DNA from: Paraburkholderia sp. CNPSo 3272
GTDB lineage: Bacteria; Pseudomonadota; Gammaproteobacteria; Burkholderiales; Burkholderiaceae
Direction: 5' to 3'
Assembly: GCF_024206495.1 (NCBI RefSeq)
Contig: NZ_JAMBPQ010000003.1
Span: forward strand, 248,001-312,000
DNA: 64,000 bases
Below the pieces are notes generated by a model, which was not told the origin of the DNA, ran no database searches, and saw only the letters and a list, made by a program, of their open reading frames with translations. The translations under genes were made by a program, and so were the position numbers. Positions within the stretch are counted from its first letter, which is position 1, and every line of letters starts with the position of its first letter. Below, piece after piece: positions 10,775 to 20,363 of the stretch.

Positions 10775-11485
10775 ATGGCTCCCTTGCCCCACATCGAGTC
10801 GATTCACCCAGCGCTTTGGCGCGGGTCGCAACTCGCGCGCGCACATGGGAGGACGGTCGATACGGGCTACGCAGCTTTGTCGGCCGAACTGCCGGGCGGT
10901 GGCTGGCCGCTGGGTGCATTGGTTGAATTGCTGGTCCAGCAGCCTGGGATTGGCGAGATGCGACTCCTGAATCCGGCACTTACGGAACTGAGCAAGCGTC
11001 CAATTGCGCTGCTGCAACCTCCGCACGTCCCCAATTCGCTTGCGTTCTCGTATCTCGGCCTGCCAGTGGAGCGGCTCATGAGACTGCGGGCACCGAAGAC
11101 GGCCGACGCGCTCTGGTGCGCGGAGCGCGTGTTTCAGGCAAAGAGCTGCGGCGCGCTTATCTTATGGCAGCAACACATCCGGACCGAGGCACTGCGGCGA
11201 TTACATCTGGCCGCGCAGGCGTCAGAAACGCTGCTTGTGCTCATTCGGCCACTGGCGAGCGCGCAGGACGCATCACCCGCCACGCTTCGGCTGGGAGTCA
11301 GACCGGCTGACGGTGGCCTTGTCGTCGATGTCGTCAAGCGACGGGGCCCAACACGCAGCGAAGCGCTCTCCATTACCCTGCAACCCTCACCGATTCTTCT
11401 CAGCCCCTATGGCCGTGTTCGTCGCCATCTTCCTGCCCCGGCTTTCGCTGGAGGTGTTCCGTCCGAGGTGGTCACCTCGGACTGA
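10775..11485 (+). CDS. imuA: Mutasome protein ImuA (RecA/SulA-like)
   Basis: ImuA is the RecA-like accessory factor of the ImuA-ImuB-DnaE2 translesion mutasome. The 236-aa protein starts MAPLPHIESIHPALWRGSQL and contains LPGGGWPLGALVELL and LALLQPPHVP-type segments (IALLQPPHVPNSLAFSYLGL) typical of the translesion ImuA/SulA-like family. ATG 10775 follows the LexA box directly; a GTG at 10763 would lie inside the box and is unlikely. The gene overlaps imuB by 77 bases, suggesting coupled translation. Confidence 0.9.
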   Translation: MAPLPHIESIHPALWRGSQLARAHGRTVDTGYAALSAELPGGGWPLGALVELLVQQPGIGEMRLLNPALTELSKRPIALLQPPHVPNSLAFSYLGLPVERLMRLRAPKTADALWCAERVFQAKSCGALILWQQHIRTEALRRLHLAAQASETLLVLIRPLASAQDASPATLRLGVRPADGGLVVDVVKRRGPTRSEALSITLQPSPILLSPYGRVRRHLPAPAFAGGVPSEVVTSD

Positions 11486-12872
11486 GCACGGCTGCGTCGT
11501 GCTCGAGCGCGACAAGGTAGTGGTGGCGGATTCGATGGCACGGGAAGCCGGTGTGCTGCCTGGCATGAAACGGGGCGGTGTCACCACGTTATCGCCCGAC
11601 GCCCTGATGTACGACCGGAGTATCGAGCGTGAGCGCGAAATGCAGCGCGAGGTCGCCTTCGGTCTGTTGCGCTTCTCGCCGCAGGTCGCGGTCTGCGATG
11701 AGGAAACCATCGTGGTCGACGTGACGGCCAGCCTGCGGCTCTTCGGTGGCATACGGCGCGTCTGCGCGCTGATGCGTGACGTCGTGAAGTCCATCGGCGT
11801 GACCGTTCGCATGAGCGTAGCGCCGACTGGCCAGGGCGCATGGCTGCTCGCAAAGCGGGGACGGTGCCGCGTGCTCAAGATGTCGTCGCTTGAGCGGAAT
11901 CTCAATGCGGTGCCGTTCACGCTCGTGCAGGAACTTCGCGCGTTCGCCGACTGGTTTCAGGGCCTTGGCTGCCGCGTGCTGGGTGACATTCGCCGCCTTC
12001 CGCGCGCCGGCCTGAAGAAGCGTTGCGGTGTGGATTCGCTCGATGCACTTGACCGCGCCTATGGGCTATCGCCCGAGCTGTACCAATGGCTCGAAATGCC
12101 GCCCACATTCAGTGCGCGAACTGAACTCCCTGACCGCGTCGAGCACGCCGAAGCCATACTGTTTTCGGCGAAACGCCTCATCGTTCAGATGTGCGGCTGG
12201 CTCAGCGCGCAGCAGCTCGCGCTGACCCACGCCACCGTGTCGCTCGAACACGAGCGTGGACGCGAAGCCGTTGAACCGACCATGCTCGAAATCGCGCTCG
12301 CCGAACCGACATGGCATGAGGAGCACCTCGTTCGTCTGCTGAAGGAGCGGCTGGGCCGCACCGAACTACCGGCCGCCGTCCTCGCGGTTCGCGTGACCGC
12401 CTCCAGCGTGCAGCCCGCCGAGCCGCCGAGTGACTCGCTGTTTCCCGCCCCGGGTGGTTCAGCCGAAGACCACAACCGCCTCATCGAGCTTCTGGTTGCG
12501 CGCCTTGGCGCGGAGAACGTCCAGCGCGCAGCACCGACGTCCGACCATCGACCGGAAGTGGCGAACCGCTGGGTACCCGTCCAGAACGATGCAAAGGTAC
12601 AGGCACCACCACCTGGTCTGCCACGGCCAACCTGGCTGCTCGAAGCGCCCATCAAGCTCATGATGAAGGACCATCGGCCGTTCTACGGCTCGCCGCTCAG
12701 GCTCGTCTCGACGGGCGAGCGCATCGAGGCGGGATGGCATGACAGCGAAGCGGTCACACGCGACTACTATGTCGCGGAGGCGGCCGACAAAAGCTGCTAC
12801 TGGATTTATCGCGAACGGCCCGTCGTCAAGACGGAAGCAGTGCGGTGGTTTCTCCACGGCCTCTTCGGATAA
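11409..12872 (+). CDS. imuB: Y-family polymerase-like protein ImuB
   Basis: ImuB is a Y-family homologue that is catalytically dead and acts as a scaffold linking ImuA, DnaE2 and the beta clamp. The protein (487 aa) starts MAVFVAIFLPRLSLEVFRPR; the first catalytic Asp of active Y polymerases is absent here, and the second motif reads VVDVTASLRLFGG instead of SIDE. Both losses are normal for ImuB. The start lies inside the imuA 3-prime end and the stop is 12 bases before dnaE2. The C-terminal part (LLEAPIKL) is likely to hold the clamp-binding peptide. Confidence 0.93.
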   Translation: MAVFVAIFLPRLSLEVFRPRWSPRTEHGCVVLERDKVVVADSMAREAGVLPGMKRGGVTTLSPDALMYDRSIEREREMQREVAFGLLRFSPQVAVCDEETIVVDVTASLRLFGGIRRVCALMRDVVKSIGVTVRMSVAPTGQGAWLLAKRGRCRVLKMSSLERNLNAVPFTLVQELRAFADWFQGLGCRVLGDIRRLPRAGLKKRCGVDSLDALDRAYGLSPELYQWLEMPPTFSARTELPDRVEHAEAILFSAKRLIVQMCGWLSAQQLALTHATVSLEHERGREAVEPTMLEIALAEPTWHEEHLVRLLKERLGRTELPAAVLAVRVTASSVQPAEPPSDSLFPAPGGSAEDHNRLIELLVARLGAENVQRAAPTSDHRPEVANRWVPVQNDAKVQAPPPGLPRPTWLLEAPIKLMMKDHRPFYGSPLRLVSTGERIEAGWHDSEAVTRDYYVAEAADKSCYWIYRERPVVKTEAVRWFLHGLFG

Positions 12873-12884
12873 GACGGTGAGCTC

Positions 12885-15800
12885 GTGGACTTCCCATCGT
12901 CAATGCTTCCGGACTATGCGGAGCTTTTCGCATTCACCAATTTCTCGTTTCTGCGCGGCGCGTCGCATGGAGAGGAGCTTGTACAACGCGCGTCCCAGCT
13001 GGGGTACTCGGGCCTCGCGATAACCGACGAGTGTTCGCTCGCCGGCGTCGTGCGCGCACATGTCGAGGCGAAGAAAGAGAAGCTTCCCCTTATCATCGGT
13101 TCGTACTTCCAGCTGGTGCATGCAGACAGGACACCAGCCTTTGGTCTCATTCTGCTGGCACAGAACCGCGAAGGCTATGGCAACCTCTCCGAGCTCATCA
13201 CGCTTGGCCGCATGCGCACGGCTAAAGGCGAATACCTGCTCACGCCCCACGACATCTCGAAGCCCGAAAAAGGCTACGCGCATCTCAGAGGCATGCCGAA
13301 CTGTCTCGCCATCCTAGTGCCGGATTTTCCGGCGAAAGAAGATGTGCTCGCGGCGCAGCTCGAGTGGATGAACGATGTCTTTGCGAACCGGGCATGGGTG
13401 GGTCTCACGATGCACCAGCGAGCGATGGACGATATTCATCGTGGCGTCGTTGAGCATGTGGCAGACCGGTATCGCGTGCCAGTGGTGGCGACAGGCAATG
13501 TCGTCATGCACGTACGGTCACGCAAACCGCTGCAGGACACGATGACGGCGATTCGGCTGCGCAAGACTGTTGCTGAATGCGGGTATGACCTCGCGCCAAA
13601 TGCCGAAGGGCATCTTCGCTCGCGATTCCGGCTGGGCAACCTGTATCCGACGCGCGCGCTGTACGAGACCCTCAACATTCTCGAACGATGCCAGTTCTCG
13701 CTCGACGAGCTTCGTTACGAATACCCGGATGAGCTTGTGCCAGAGGGCTTCACACACGAAGCGTATCTGCGCCAGGAAACCTACATCGGTGCCCACCGGC
13801 GCTATCCCAATGGCATTCCGCTCAACGTGCAGGAGCAAATCGAGCACGAGCTGCAGCTGATTCGCGAACTGGAATATGAGGCCTATTTCCTCACGGTCTA
13901 TGACATTGTGCGCTTCGCGCGCAGCCAGCACATCCTGTGTCAGGGGCGTGGGTCGGCAGCAAACAGTGCGGTCTGCTACTGCCTCGGCGTGACGGAAGTT
14001 GACCCCTCGCGCGGCAACATGCTGTTCGAGCGGTTCATTTCGAAAGAGCGCGGCGAGCCGCCCGACATCGATGTGGACTTCGAACACCAGCGCCGCGAAG
14101 AGGTCATCCAGTACATCTATCGTAAGTACGGGCGTGACCGCGCAGCCATCGCAGCGGCAGTGTCGACATACCGCCCGCGCGGCGCGCTGCGCGAAAGCGG
14201 CAAGGCGCTCGGCATTGACCCGCAGATAGTGGACAAGGTCGCGAAGTCGCATCATTGGTTCGACCATTCGTCCGACCTCCTACAACGCTTCGCAGAGTCG
14301 GGGCTTGACCCGGCGAATCCGCTCATCGGTCTGTGGGCGAAGCTGGCTGCCCAGATTCTCAACTTTCCCCGGCACCTGTCACAGCACTCCGGTGGCTTCG
14401 TCATCAGCCGGGGCAAGCTGACGCGCCTTGTGCCGGTTGAGAATGCGGCGATGGCTGACCGGTCTGCAATCCAGTGGGACAAGGATGACCTGGAAGCACT
14501 CGGGCTGCTGAAAATCGACGTTCTCGCGCTCGGCATGCTGTCGGCAATTCGGCGCACGCTCGACATCGTGTCGGAGCAGCGTGGCGAGCGGTTCGAGATG
14601 CAGGACATACCGGCCGAGGACGAAACGACGTACGAGATGATTTCGCGCGCAGACACGGTGGGCGTATTCCAGATTGAGTCGCGCGCCCAGATGAGCATGC
14701 TGCCGCGCATGAAACCGCGAGAGTTCTATGACCTCGTCATCGAGGTCGCCATCGTGCGGCCCGGTCCGATTCAGGGCGGCGCTGTGCATCCATATCTGCG
14801 ACGTCGTCAGGGACTGGAACCCGTGACGTATCCAAGCGAAGCACTGGAGGTGGCGCTGGGCCGGACGCTTGGCGTGCCCATCTTCCAGGAGCAGGTGATG
14901 CAAGTCGCCATCCTGGCTGCCGGCTTTACACCCGGCGAAGCGGACCAGTTGCGCCGCGCGATGGCGGCCTGGAAACGTAAAGGCGGACTCGACAAATACT
15001 ACGACCGTATCGTCAACGGGATGATGGAGCGCGGCTACGAGAAGGACTTCGCCGAATCAATTTTCCAGCAAATTCATGGTTTCGGCGAATACGGGTTCCC
15101 AGAGAGTCATGCGGCAAGCTTCGCGTTGCTCGTCTATGCGAGCAGCTGGCTGAAGTGCCACGAGCCGGAGGCGTTCCTTGCTGCGATGCTGAACAGCATG
15201 CCGCTCGGTTTCTATTCTGCGTCGCAGCTGATTCAGGACGCGCAGCGTCACGGTGTGAAGGTGCTGCCGGCCGACGTCACCATCAGCAGTTGGGATTCGG
15301 TCCTTGAGCGTCTCGATTCTGCATCGAGGCCGGCGGTACGCCTTGGGCTGTCGCTGCTGAAGGGCATGAAGGACGGCGCTGCAGAGCGCATTGAAGCAGC
15401 GAGAGCTGTGAGGCAGTTCGCAACTGTGAGCGACCTTGCGAAACGCGCGCAGCTCGACAGGAAAGACCTTCAGGTCTTGGCCGCAGCGAACTCGTTGTCT
15501 TCTCTTGCCGGCAACCGACGCGAAGCACTCTGGACATCCGTGGCTGCGGTGCCCGACCGCGACATCCTCGCTGATGCGCGTGTCGACGATGAGACTCCGG
15601 TGCTCGGCGCGCCGTCGGAAGGAGAAGATATCGTCGCAGACTACAACTCGATGAGCCTTACACTCGGGCGGCATCCGCTTTCGCTGTTGCGGCCAGTGCT
15701 GCTCGAACAGCGTCTCATGCCTGCAGCAACGCTCATGACTTACCGCAATGGCAGACTCGCTCGTGGTTGCGGGCTGGTCACGGTACGGCAGCGGCCAGGG

Positions 15801-16034
15801 ACTGCGAACGGCGTGATGTTCGTGACCATCGAGGACGAGACGGGCAACGTGAACGTCATCATCTGGCCGTCCCTGCAGGAGAAATTCCGGCAGGAAGCGC
15901 TGGGCGCGTCGCTGCTTGCGGTATACGGAACGTGGCAATGCGAGGGCGAGGTCCGCCATCTGGTCGCCCAACGACTTGTCGATTTGTCGCACCTGCTTGG
16001 TGGCTTAGCGACAATCAGTCGAAATTTCTGTTGA
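12885..16034 (+). CDS. dnaE2: Error-prone DNA polymerase III alpha subunit DnaE2
   Basis: DnaE2 (ImuC) is the C-family polymerase that performs SOS-induced translesion synthesis. The 1049-aa protein has the normal length. It begins with the PHP domain (YAELFAFTNFSFLRGASHGEE), followed by the C-family palm with the catalytic aspartates in PPDIDVDFEHQRREEVIQYI and the motif LCQGRGSAANSAVCYCLGV. The finger/HhH part is GEYGFPESHAASFALLVYAS, and the C-terminal OB fold contains FVTIEDETGNVNVIIWP. GTG 12885 has GGTGAG upstream; ATG 12903 is an alternative. Third gene of the LexA-controlled operon. Confidence 0.96.
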   Translation: MDFPSSMLPDYAELFAFTNFSFLRGASHGEELVQRASQLGYSGLAITDECSLAGVVRAHVEAKKEKLPLIIGSYFQLVHADRTPAFGLILLAQNREGYGNLSELITLGRMRTAKGEYLLTPHDISKPEKGYAHLRGMPNCLAILVPDFPAKEDVLAAQLEWMNDVFANRAWVGLTMHQRAMDDIHRGVVEHVADRYRVPVVATGNVVMHVRSRKPLQDTMTAIRLRKTVAECGYDLAPNAEGHLRSRFRLGNLYPTRALYETLNILERCQFSLDELRYEYPDELVPEGFTHEAYLRQETYIGAHRRYPNGIPLNVQEQIEHELQLIRELEYEAYFLTVYDIVRFARSQHILCQGRGSAANSAVCYCLGVTEVDPSRGNMLFERFISKERGEPPDIDVDFEHQRREEVIQYIYRKYGRDRAAIAAAVSTYRPRGALRESGKALGIDPQIVDKVAKSHHWFDHSSDLLQRFAESGLDPANPLIGLWAKLAAQILNFPRHLSQHSGGFVISRGKLTRLVPVENAAMADRSAIQWDKDDLEALGLLKIDVLALGMLSAIRRTLDIVSEQRGERFEMQDIPAEDETTYEMISRADTVGVFQIESRAQMSMLPRMKPREFYDLVIEVAIVRPGPIQGGAVHPYLRRRQGLEPVTYPSEALEVALGRTLGVPIFQEQVMQVAILAAGFTPGEADQLRRAMAAWKRKGGLDKYYDRIVNGMMERGYEKDFAESIFQQIHGFGEYGFPESHAASFALLVYASSWLKCHEPEAFLAAMLNSMPLGFYSASQLIQDAQRHGVKVLPADVTISSWDSVLERLDSASRPAVRLGLSLLKGMKDGAAERIEAARAVRQFATVSDLAKRAQLDRKDLQVLAAANSLSSLAGNRREALWTSVAAVPDRDILADARVDDETPVLGAPSEGEDIVADYNSMSLTLGRHPLSLLRPVLLEQRLMPAATLMTYRNGRLARGCGLVTVRQRPGTANGVMFVTIEDETGNVNVIIWPSLQEKFRQEALGASLLAVYGTWQCEGEVRHLVAQRLVDLSHLLGGLATISRNFC

Positions 16035-16122
16035 GCAGCTTCCCTTTCGATTTTTACGGCCGCCGATTTGTCGCGGTTTCTCAGCAGCTTTGAGAATTCC
16101 GACGAGAGTCTGGGCGACCGGT

Positions 16123-16314
16123 ATGGCCGTCGTCTGACAAGGTGTTTCCCGCGACGATGTTTGCAACGTCTTGGCCTTTGATGAGCATGTCGGCTTTACA
16201 GATGGCGTACGACTCGTCGTTGAGTTCCTGCCCGAACATGGTCAGGCGCGCCGCCGAGTTGTGTTCAAGCAAGTCCTCGGCCGCCACGGACAGCATGCCG
16301 ACCGTGCGGTAACT
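16123..16314 (-). pseudogene. Internal fragment of a second type I hsdM
   Basis: About 64 codons in one frame read as the middle of an HsdM: a damaged motif I ([17 protein letters not shown]), then [20 protein letters not shown] and [13 protein letters not shown]. This is the conserved stretch between the SAM-binding and NPPF motifs of many HsdM proteins. Both ends are missing. It comes from a different HsdM subfamily than the intact hsdM at the left edge. It lies 63 bases beyond the SIR2 gene stop, in the same orientation. Confidence 0.8.
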
Positions 16315-16376
16315 CCGCCGCGATGGATAAACTATTGGTGCCTCCGAGCTCTCCAGAATACGCACCGTGGACGGGG

Positions 16377-19300
16377 TCACTCGACCCTGTCCGAAACCAG
16401 CGCCTGCCAACAATTTCTGACATCCAGTAGCGCATCTGAGCGAACAAGAGTCATCGCCTGCTGCCAATTTTCGCCGTCTCGGACGTCGACGAACTGTCGC
16501 CCAAGTGCCTCCAGACATACTGCGGCGGCCCGTCGCATTCCGGGGCGACATTCAAATTCCGCGATATCGTCGCCCGGTTCGCTGTCAGAAAGCTCTAACA
16601 TTAAGTTCAGAAGCTCAGCGGCAAGTCGATGCGCCTCCGGAAGAAAGTGCGCGCGAGCTCCCAGCCGTAGCAGTTCCGCGACGCTTTCGAGCGCAAGCGG
16701 CGTGTGTGGCCGCCTTTGCCATGACACGAGTTCAACCAAGAACGAGACGTAGCTCCGAGAACCACTTGATGCGGATGAGAGGTGCAGCAGCCAAAATCCC
16801 GCAGAGTTAAGAGCGTTACTGACCGCCCGCCCATCTTCGCTTCGTCGAATGGCGTTGGATGTCATCTCCATAACAGCGGTCTCTCGCTCTGGCCACCATG
16901 CAAGTCCAGTGAACAGGAGGGCGACGAGATTCATCCCTAACCTCAGCCCAGCTGACCACAGCTCGGCTAACCACCCCGACACGTCCAACCGGTCAGCGTG
17001 ACCCTTTGACAAGTGTGGGGCGAGAATCCGTTGCACGGTGTGAGCCATAAGTCTCAATCGATTGGCGACTATTTGTGCGCCGAATTTCTCGTCCGGCCTG
17101 CCTGCGTATTTGTCGGCGAGGGCTCGCCCCTCAGTTTCCCACCAACTTCTCAGCTTGGAGAGCACGGCGAAAGCGTCGCGCGACGACCACGCAAATCGAA
17201 CAACGCGGTTCCCGGTCAGCAAGATGTTTCCAAGAAGCGATTCCGACGTGCGGCCAATTGACTGCAGCGGCTTGCCATCCGAGCCTGTCGTCGTTTGAAC
17301 GAGGTTCGGAAACGGCTCGTCCACCAGCCATTTCCTGAACGACGCCTCGACATCCTCTCGCAGGTCAGAAGGCCACGCTAGCACAGCTCCGCGATAGAAG
17401 CCGACATAGTTCGGTAGAGTGCCGCGAGGAATGTCCTTCCACACGAATTCAGCGAAGCCTAGTTTTTGGTCTTTCGACATTGCACCATTGCGCCAGAGCC
17501 AGTCCAGCCGCTCCAAGTGGAAGGCTTTCGAAACTTCATCTTTCGGTTCCGATTGAAGAGATTGAGCTAAGACTACGTCGACCGCTTTCGAGCACGCCTG
17601 TTCCGCCGACAATCCGTCTACTTCGTATGGTAGAAGTGCAATGGCAGTTGGCCAATCGCGGAATCGCTTTAGTAAAGCCGGCTTAGGATTGAGCACGACT
17701 AGGTCAAGACTCCGCTTCCTCAGAGTACACAAGTCGAGCAGCTGCACGGCTCGGCGGAAAAAGTCAGCGAACGTTCTATGCAAGGACGTGTTGTCGCGGA
17801 GTGCGTCGTTCTCATGCCATCCTATCGCTCGCTGAACAGCCCCGTCTGCCTGTGCAGCGTCTAGCCTCAACAGTACCCTTGACGCTAGCTCCAAAGAGAA
17901 TTGAACTGACGCTCTGTCACGACGGTCCCAGTTCATGGGCGAACGAGCCATGCAAGCATCCAACGAACGGATTGAATACTCGTAGAGCTGTAGCGCATGC
18001 TCTCGGCTCAAGCGCGCTATTTGCGCTCGCGTGAGCGGTTCCAGAGAGGTGTACACGCTTCCGCTATTGGCCCGTATCAGATGCCGGAGGCATTCCGTTA
18101 TCGGATACCAGAAAGACAGCACCCTAAAACTCGATGTGAGATGCTGTGCGGATAGCGAAACCGAGCCGACTGCAGGCACATAGGCAGCCTCTTCGGTTAG
18201 TCGAGCGAACTCCCTGGCGGCCACCCTCGCTTCCTCGTTCAATGGTATCTTCCAGGGGGTTTGCGAAATGTCACGCGAGTCAAACCTAACCAATAGCTTC
18301 TCGATGGCGGTCGACGTCCTGTCAATTTCTCGAAAGATAAGGTCCAGTTGCAAATTTGGATGCTCTGTTTGGTCCTGTGCATTCTCATCGCGATAAACTG
18401 TGACTTCGTGTTCACGCTTCCCCGAGTCCACTTCTTCTCGGAGAATCAAGTCGTGCAGAGTGACATCTGGACTTCGAGTACGCTGCTCCGTGTCTCGCTC
18501 GGGCGATGCGATTGTCGGCACCTTTCGCGCGCTCGCAGACTGTTCTGCAGTTTCGACAGCGGTGGACATCGCATCCAAGATGCGTTCGGCCCAGTGCTCT
18601 CGAGATACGAGAGGTAGCGTTTCTCCTTGAGCCTGTATCGCTTCGCGGATTCGGTGAAGGCCGTTCCGTACAATCTCCCGTCCACGCCGAATAGCCCCAA
18701 GCTCCCCAAAGATTGCTCCCACCCGGATGGGCCAATACATATCGGCACCTTCAGCAAGGGTCTCAAGCTTCTTTAGGGCTCTCATCGCCTCTTCGCGATT
18801 TAATCGCTCGACGTGAAGCAGGACCTCTTCGTGGAGTGCTAGGCACGCTATCTCGCAATCCTTCTCACTCAATGGGGGTGTCGTAAGCCTTTGTTGCCAT
18901 CTATTGAACTTCTCGACATCACCCTGTTGTCTCGCTATCCTCAAGACTGCTATGGCCAGAAAGCCACGCATATAGGCCAGTTCGGCTTCAGAAGGTACCA
19001 AATTGGTAGCAACATCCGTCGGTATCTCATCGACATCGCTACCAGAGGCCAATTCTCCTTCCAGCGCTTGCTCGATGTCGTTAGCTCTCTGCGGGTCGAT
19101 TTCCTCAAGCGCCGTATTGATTATCCACACAACTTCGAACAGAAGAACGAGTCGAAACTTAGCGGGAAGTCTTTCCACTTGCTTGCGGTAAGCCAGCGTT
19201 GTAGTCCCCAGTGAAGACCTGGACATAACGCGTTCTCTGTTGCGCTCCGGAGCGACAAGCCAGCCAGGATATTGCCCTCGACTTATCTTCGCGAACCGCG

Positions 19301-20300
19301 CCCAAGCAACAAGGTCCTCAACCTTCGAGTCCAGCGCGCCCGGCGAGGGAGGATAGTGATAAGGCCAATGTGCTCGACGAGGGGCTGCAGGAGGGCTCCA
19401 AAACTCGAAAAGTTTTCTGAATGCGTTCGCATAGTCTATCCGCGCCTCCGCCTGGCCGATGCTGTCAATTGGAATCGGAAAGACGTTGCGACGTTCCAGT
19501 ATCAGCCGCTGCCCATCCGGAATCGGGCCCAACGTGATGAGATAAATCGGTGGCGTTTGCTCGCCGAGCCGGTCTCTGACCCACCCTGTCCACTGAAGAA
19601 AGTTAGGGTCATCTCCCGAAAAACCAATCAGACAAAATACGTTCTCCAGCATTGCCTGCTGAACTGTATTCATGAATGGCGCGAACCGGCTCGGGTAACA
19701 TCGGTAATCTTCTTCGGTCAAAATCAAAGGAGAGCCGCTGCGCAGACTGCCGTGCAGCTTGACGACTCGCGGCCTCCCATTGCTCTTCGAAAAGGGAACG
19801 TCTTGGGCAGCAACTACCACTTGGTATCGCCGCTTAATTTTTGGAATAAACTGTCTCCGGTCGTGGTCAAGCGCTCGCTCCAAGAGCGTGTCGTAGTTCG
19901 TCGTATAGACGTCAGCCCATGGCAGGGACAGGAGCTTGATATGAAGCGGTCCCGGGTTGATGACACCGGCATCAGGCAGTAGTTGATGGAGTCGCGTGTC
20001 GAGTTGCGCTCGGCCTCGCGCTACCGCATACTCTTCCGCCAAACGGAGCATTCCGCTTACACCACCGAATCGGTTGGCGGCCATTTGTCTCGTGTCCGCT
20101 GCTGGGTACAGGTCTGCGAGCAGCGCATCCATCAGCGTAGACCAAGTCGGCAATTCACTTCCGTGCTCTGCATTGCGACTAAAGCCCGCTCCGACCATCA
20201 CTGCCGCATGACCGCTTTGCAAGGCATCTCGGATTCTATACAGGTGTACACCATTAGGAACCTGGTCGATGATTTGCTCTATCGTCGAATCGTCACTCAT
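16377..20300 (-). CDS. Large SIR2-domain protein, probable antiphage NADase
   Basis: A 1307-aa protein with an N-terminal SIR2 (sirtuin-like) fold. Visible motifs are [11 protein letters not shown] (residues 36-46), TTNYD (133-137), KLHGS with the likely catalytic His at 183, and [10 protein letters not shown] (225-234). The remaining 1000 residues are helical, without a motif I can name. Long SIR2 proteins of this kind (DSR type) deplete NAD+ on phage infection. ATG 20300 has GGAAGAG upstream; a GTG at 20333 would add 11 residues. It lies 63 bases downstream of the AAA gene, so the two form an operon. NADase activity is an inference from family. Confidence 0.85.
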   Translation of the reverse strand: MSDDSTIEQIIDQVPNGVHLYRIRDALQSGHAAVMVGAGFSRNAEHGSELPTWSTLMDALLADLYPAADTRQMAANRFGGVSGMLRLAEEYAVARGRAQLDTRLHQLLPDAGVINPGPLHIKLLSLPWADVYTTNYDTLLERALDHDRRQFIPKIKRRYQVVVAAQDVPFSKSNGRPRVVKLHGSLRSGSPLILTEEDYRCYPSRFAPFMNTVQQAMLENVFCLIGFSGDDPNFLQWTGWVRDRLGEQTPPIYLITLGPIPDGQRLILERRNVFPIPIDSIGQAEARIDYANAFRKLFEFWSPPAAPRRAHWPYHYPPSPGALDSKVEDLVAWARFAKISRGQYPGWLVAPERNRERVMSRSSLGTTTLAYRKQVERLPAKFRLVLLFEVVWIINTALEEIDPQRANDIEQALEGELASGSDVDEIPTDVATNLVPSEAELAYMRGFLAIAVLRIARQQGDVEKFNRWQQRLTTPPLSEKDCEIACLALHEEVLLHVERLNREEAMRALKKLETLAEGADMYWPIRVGAIFGELGAIRRGREIVRNGLHRIREAIQAQGETLPLVSREHWAERILDAMSTAVETAEQSASARKVPTIASPERDTEQRTRSPDVTLHDLILREEVDSGKREHEVTVYRDENAQDQTEHPNLQLDLIFREIDRTSTAIEKLLVRFDSRDISQTPWKIPLNEEARVAAREFARLTEEAAYVPAVGSVSLSAQHLTSSFRVLSFWYPITECLRHLIRANSGSVYTSLEPLTRAQIARLSREHALQLYEYSIRSLDACMARSPMNWDRRDRASVQFSLELASRVLLRLDAAQADGAVQRAIGWHENDALRDNTSLHRTFADFFRRAVQLLDLCTLRKRSLDLVVLNPKPALLKRFRDWPTAIALLPYEVDGLSAEQACSKAVDVVLAQSLQSEPKDEVSKAFHLERLDWLWRNGAMSKDQKLGFAEFVWKDIPRGTLPNYVGFYRGAVLAWPSDLREDVEASFRKWLVDEPFPNLVQTTTGSDGKPLQSIGRTSESLLGNILLTGNRVVRFAWSSRDAFAVLSKLRSWWETEGRALADKYAGRPDEKFGAQIVANRLRLMAHTVQRILAPHLSKGHADRLDVSGWLAELWSAGLRLGMNLVALLFTGLAWWPERETAVMEMTSNAIRRSEDGRAVSNALNSAGFWLLHLSSASSGSRSYVSFLVELVSWQRRPHTPLALESVAELLRLGARAHFLPEAHRLAAELLNLMLELSDSEPGDDIAEFECRPGMRRAAAVCLEALGRQFVDVRDGENWQQAMTLVRSDALLDVRNCWQALVSDRVE

Positions 20301-20363
20301 TCGCTTTCTCTTCCACGCTGCATCTTTAGCCACGCTGCCGGAGCGAAACGGGCGCTGCGTTCA

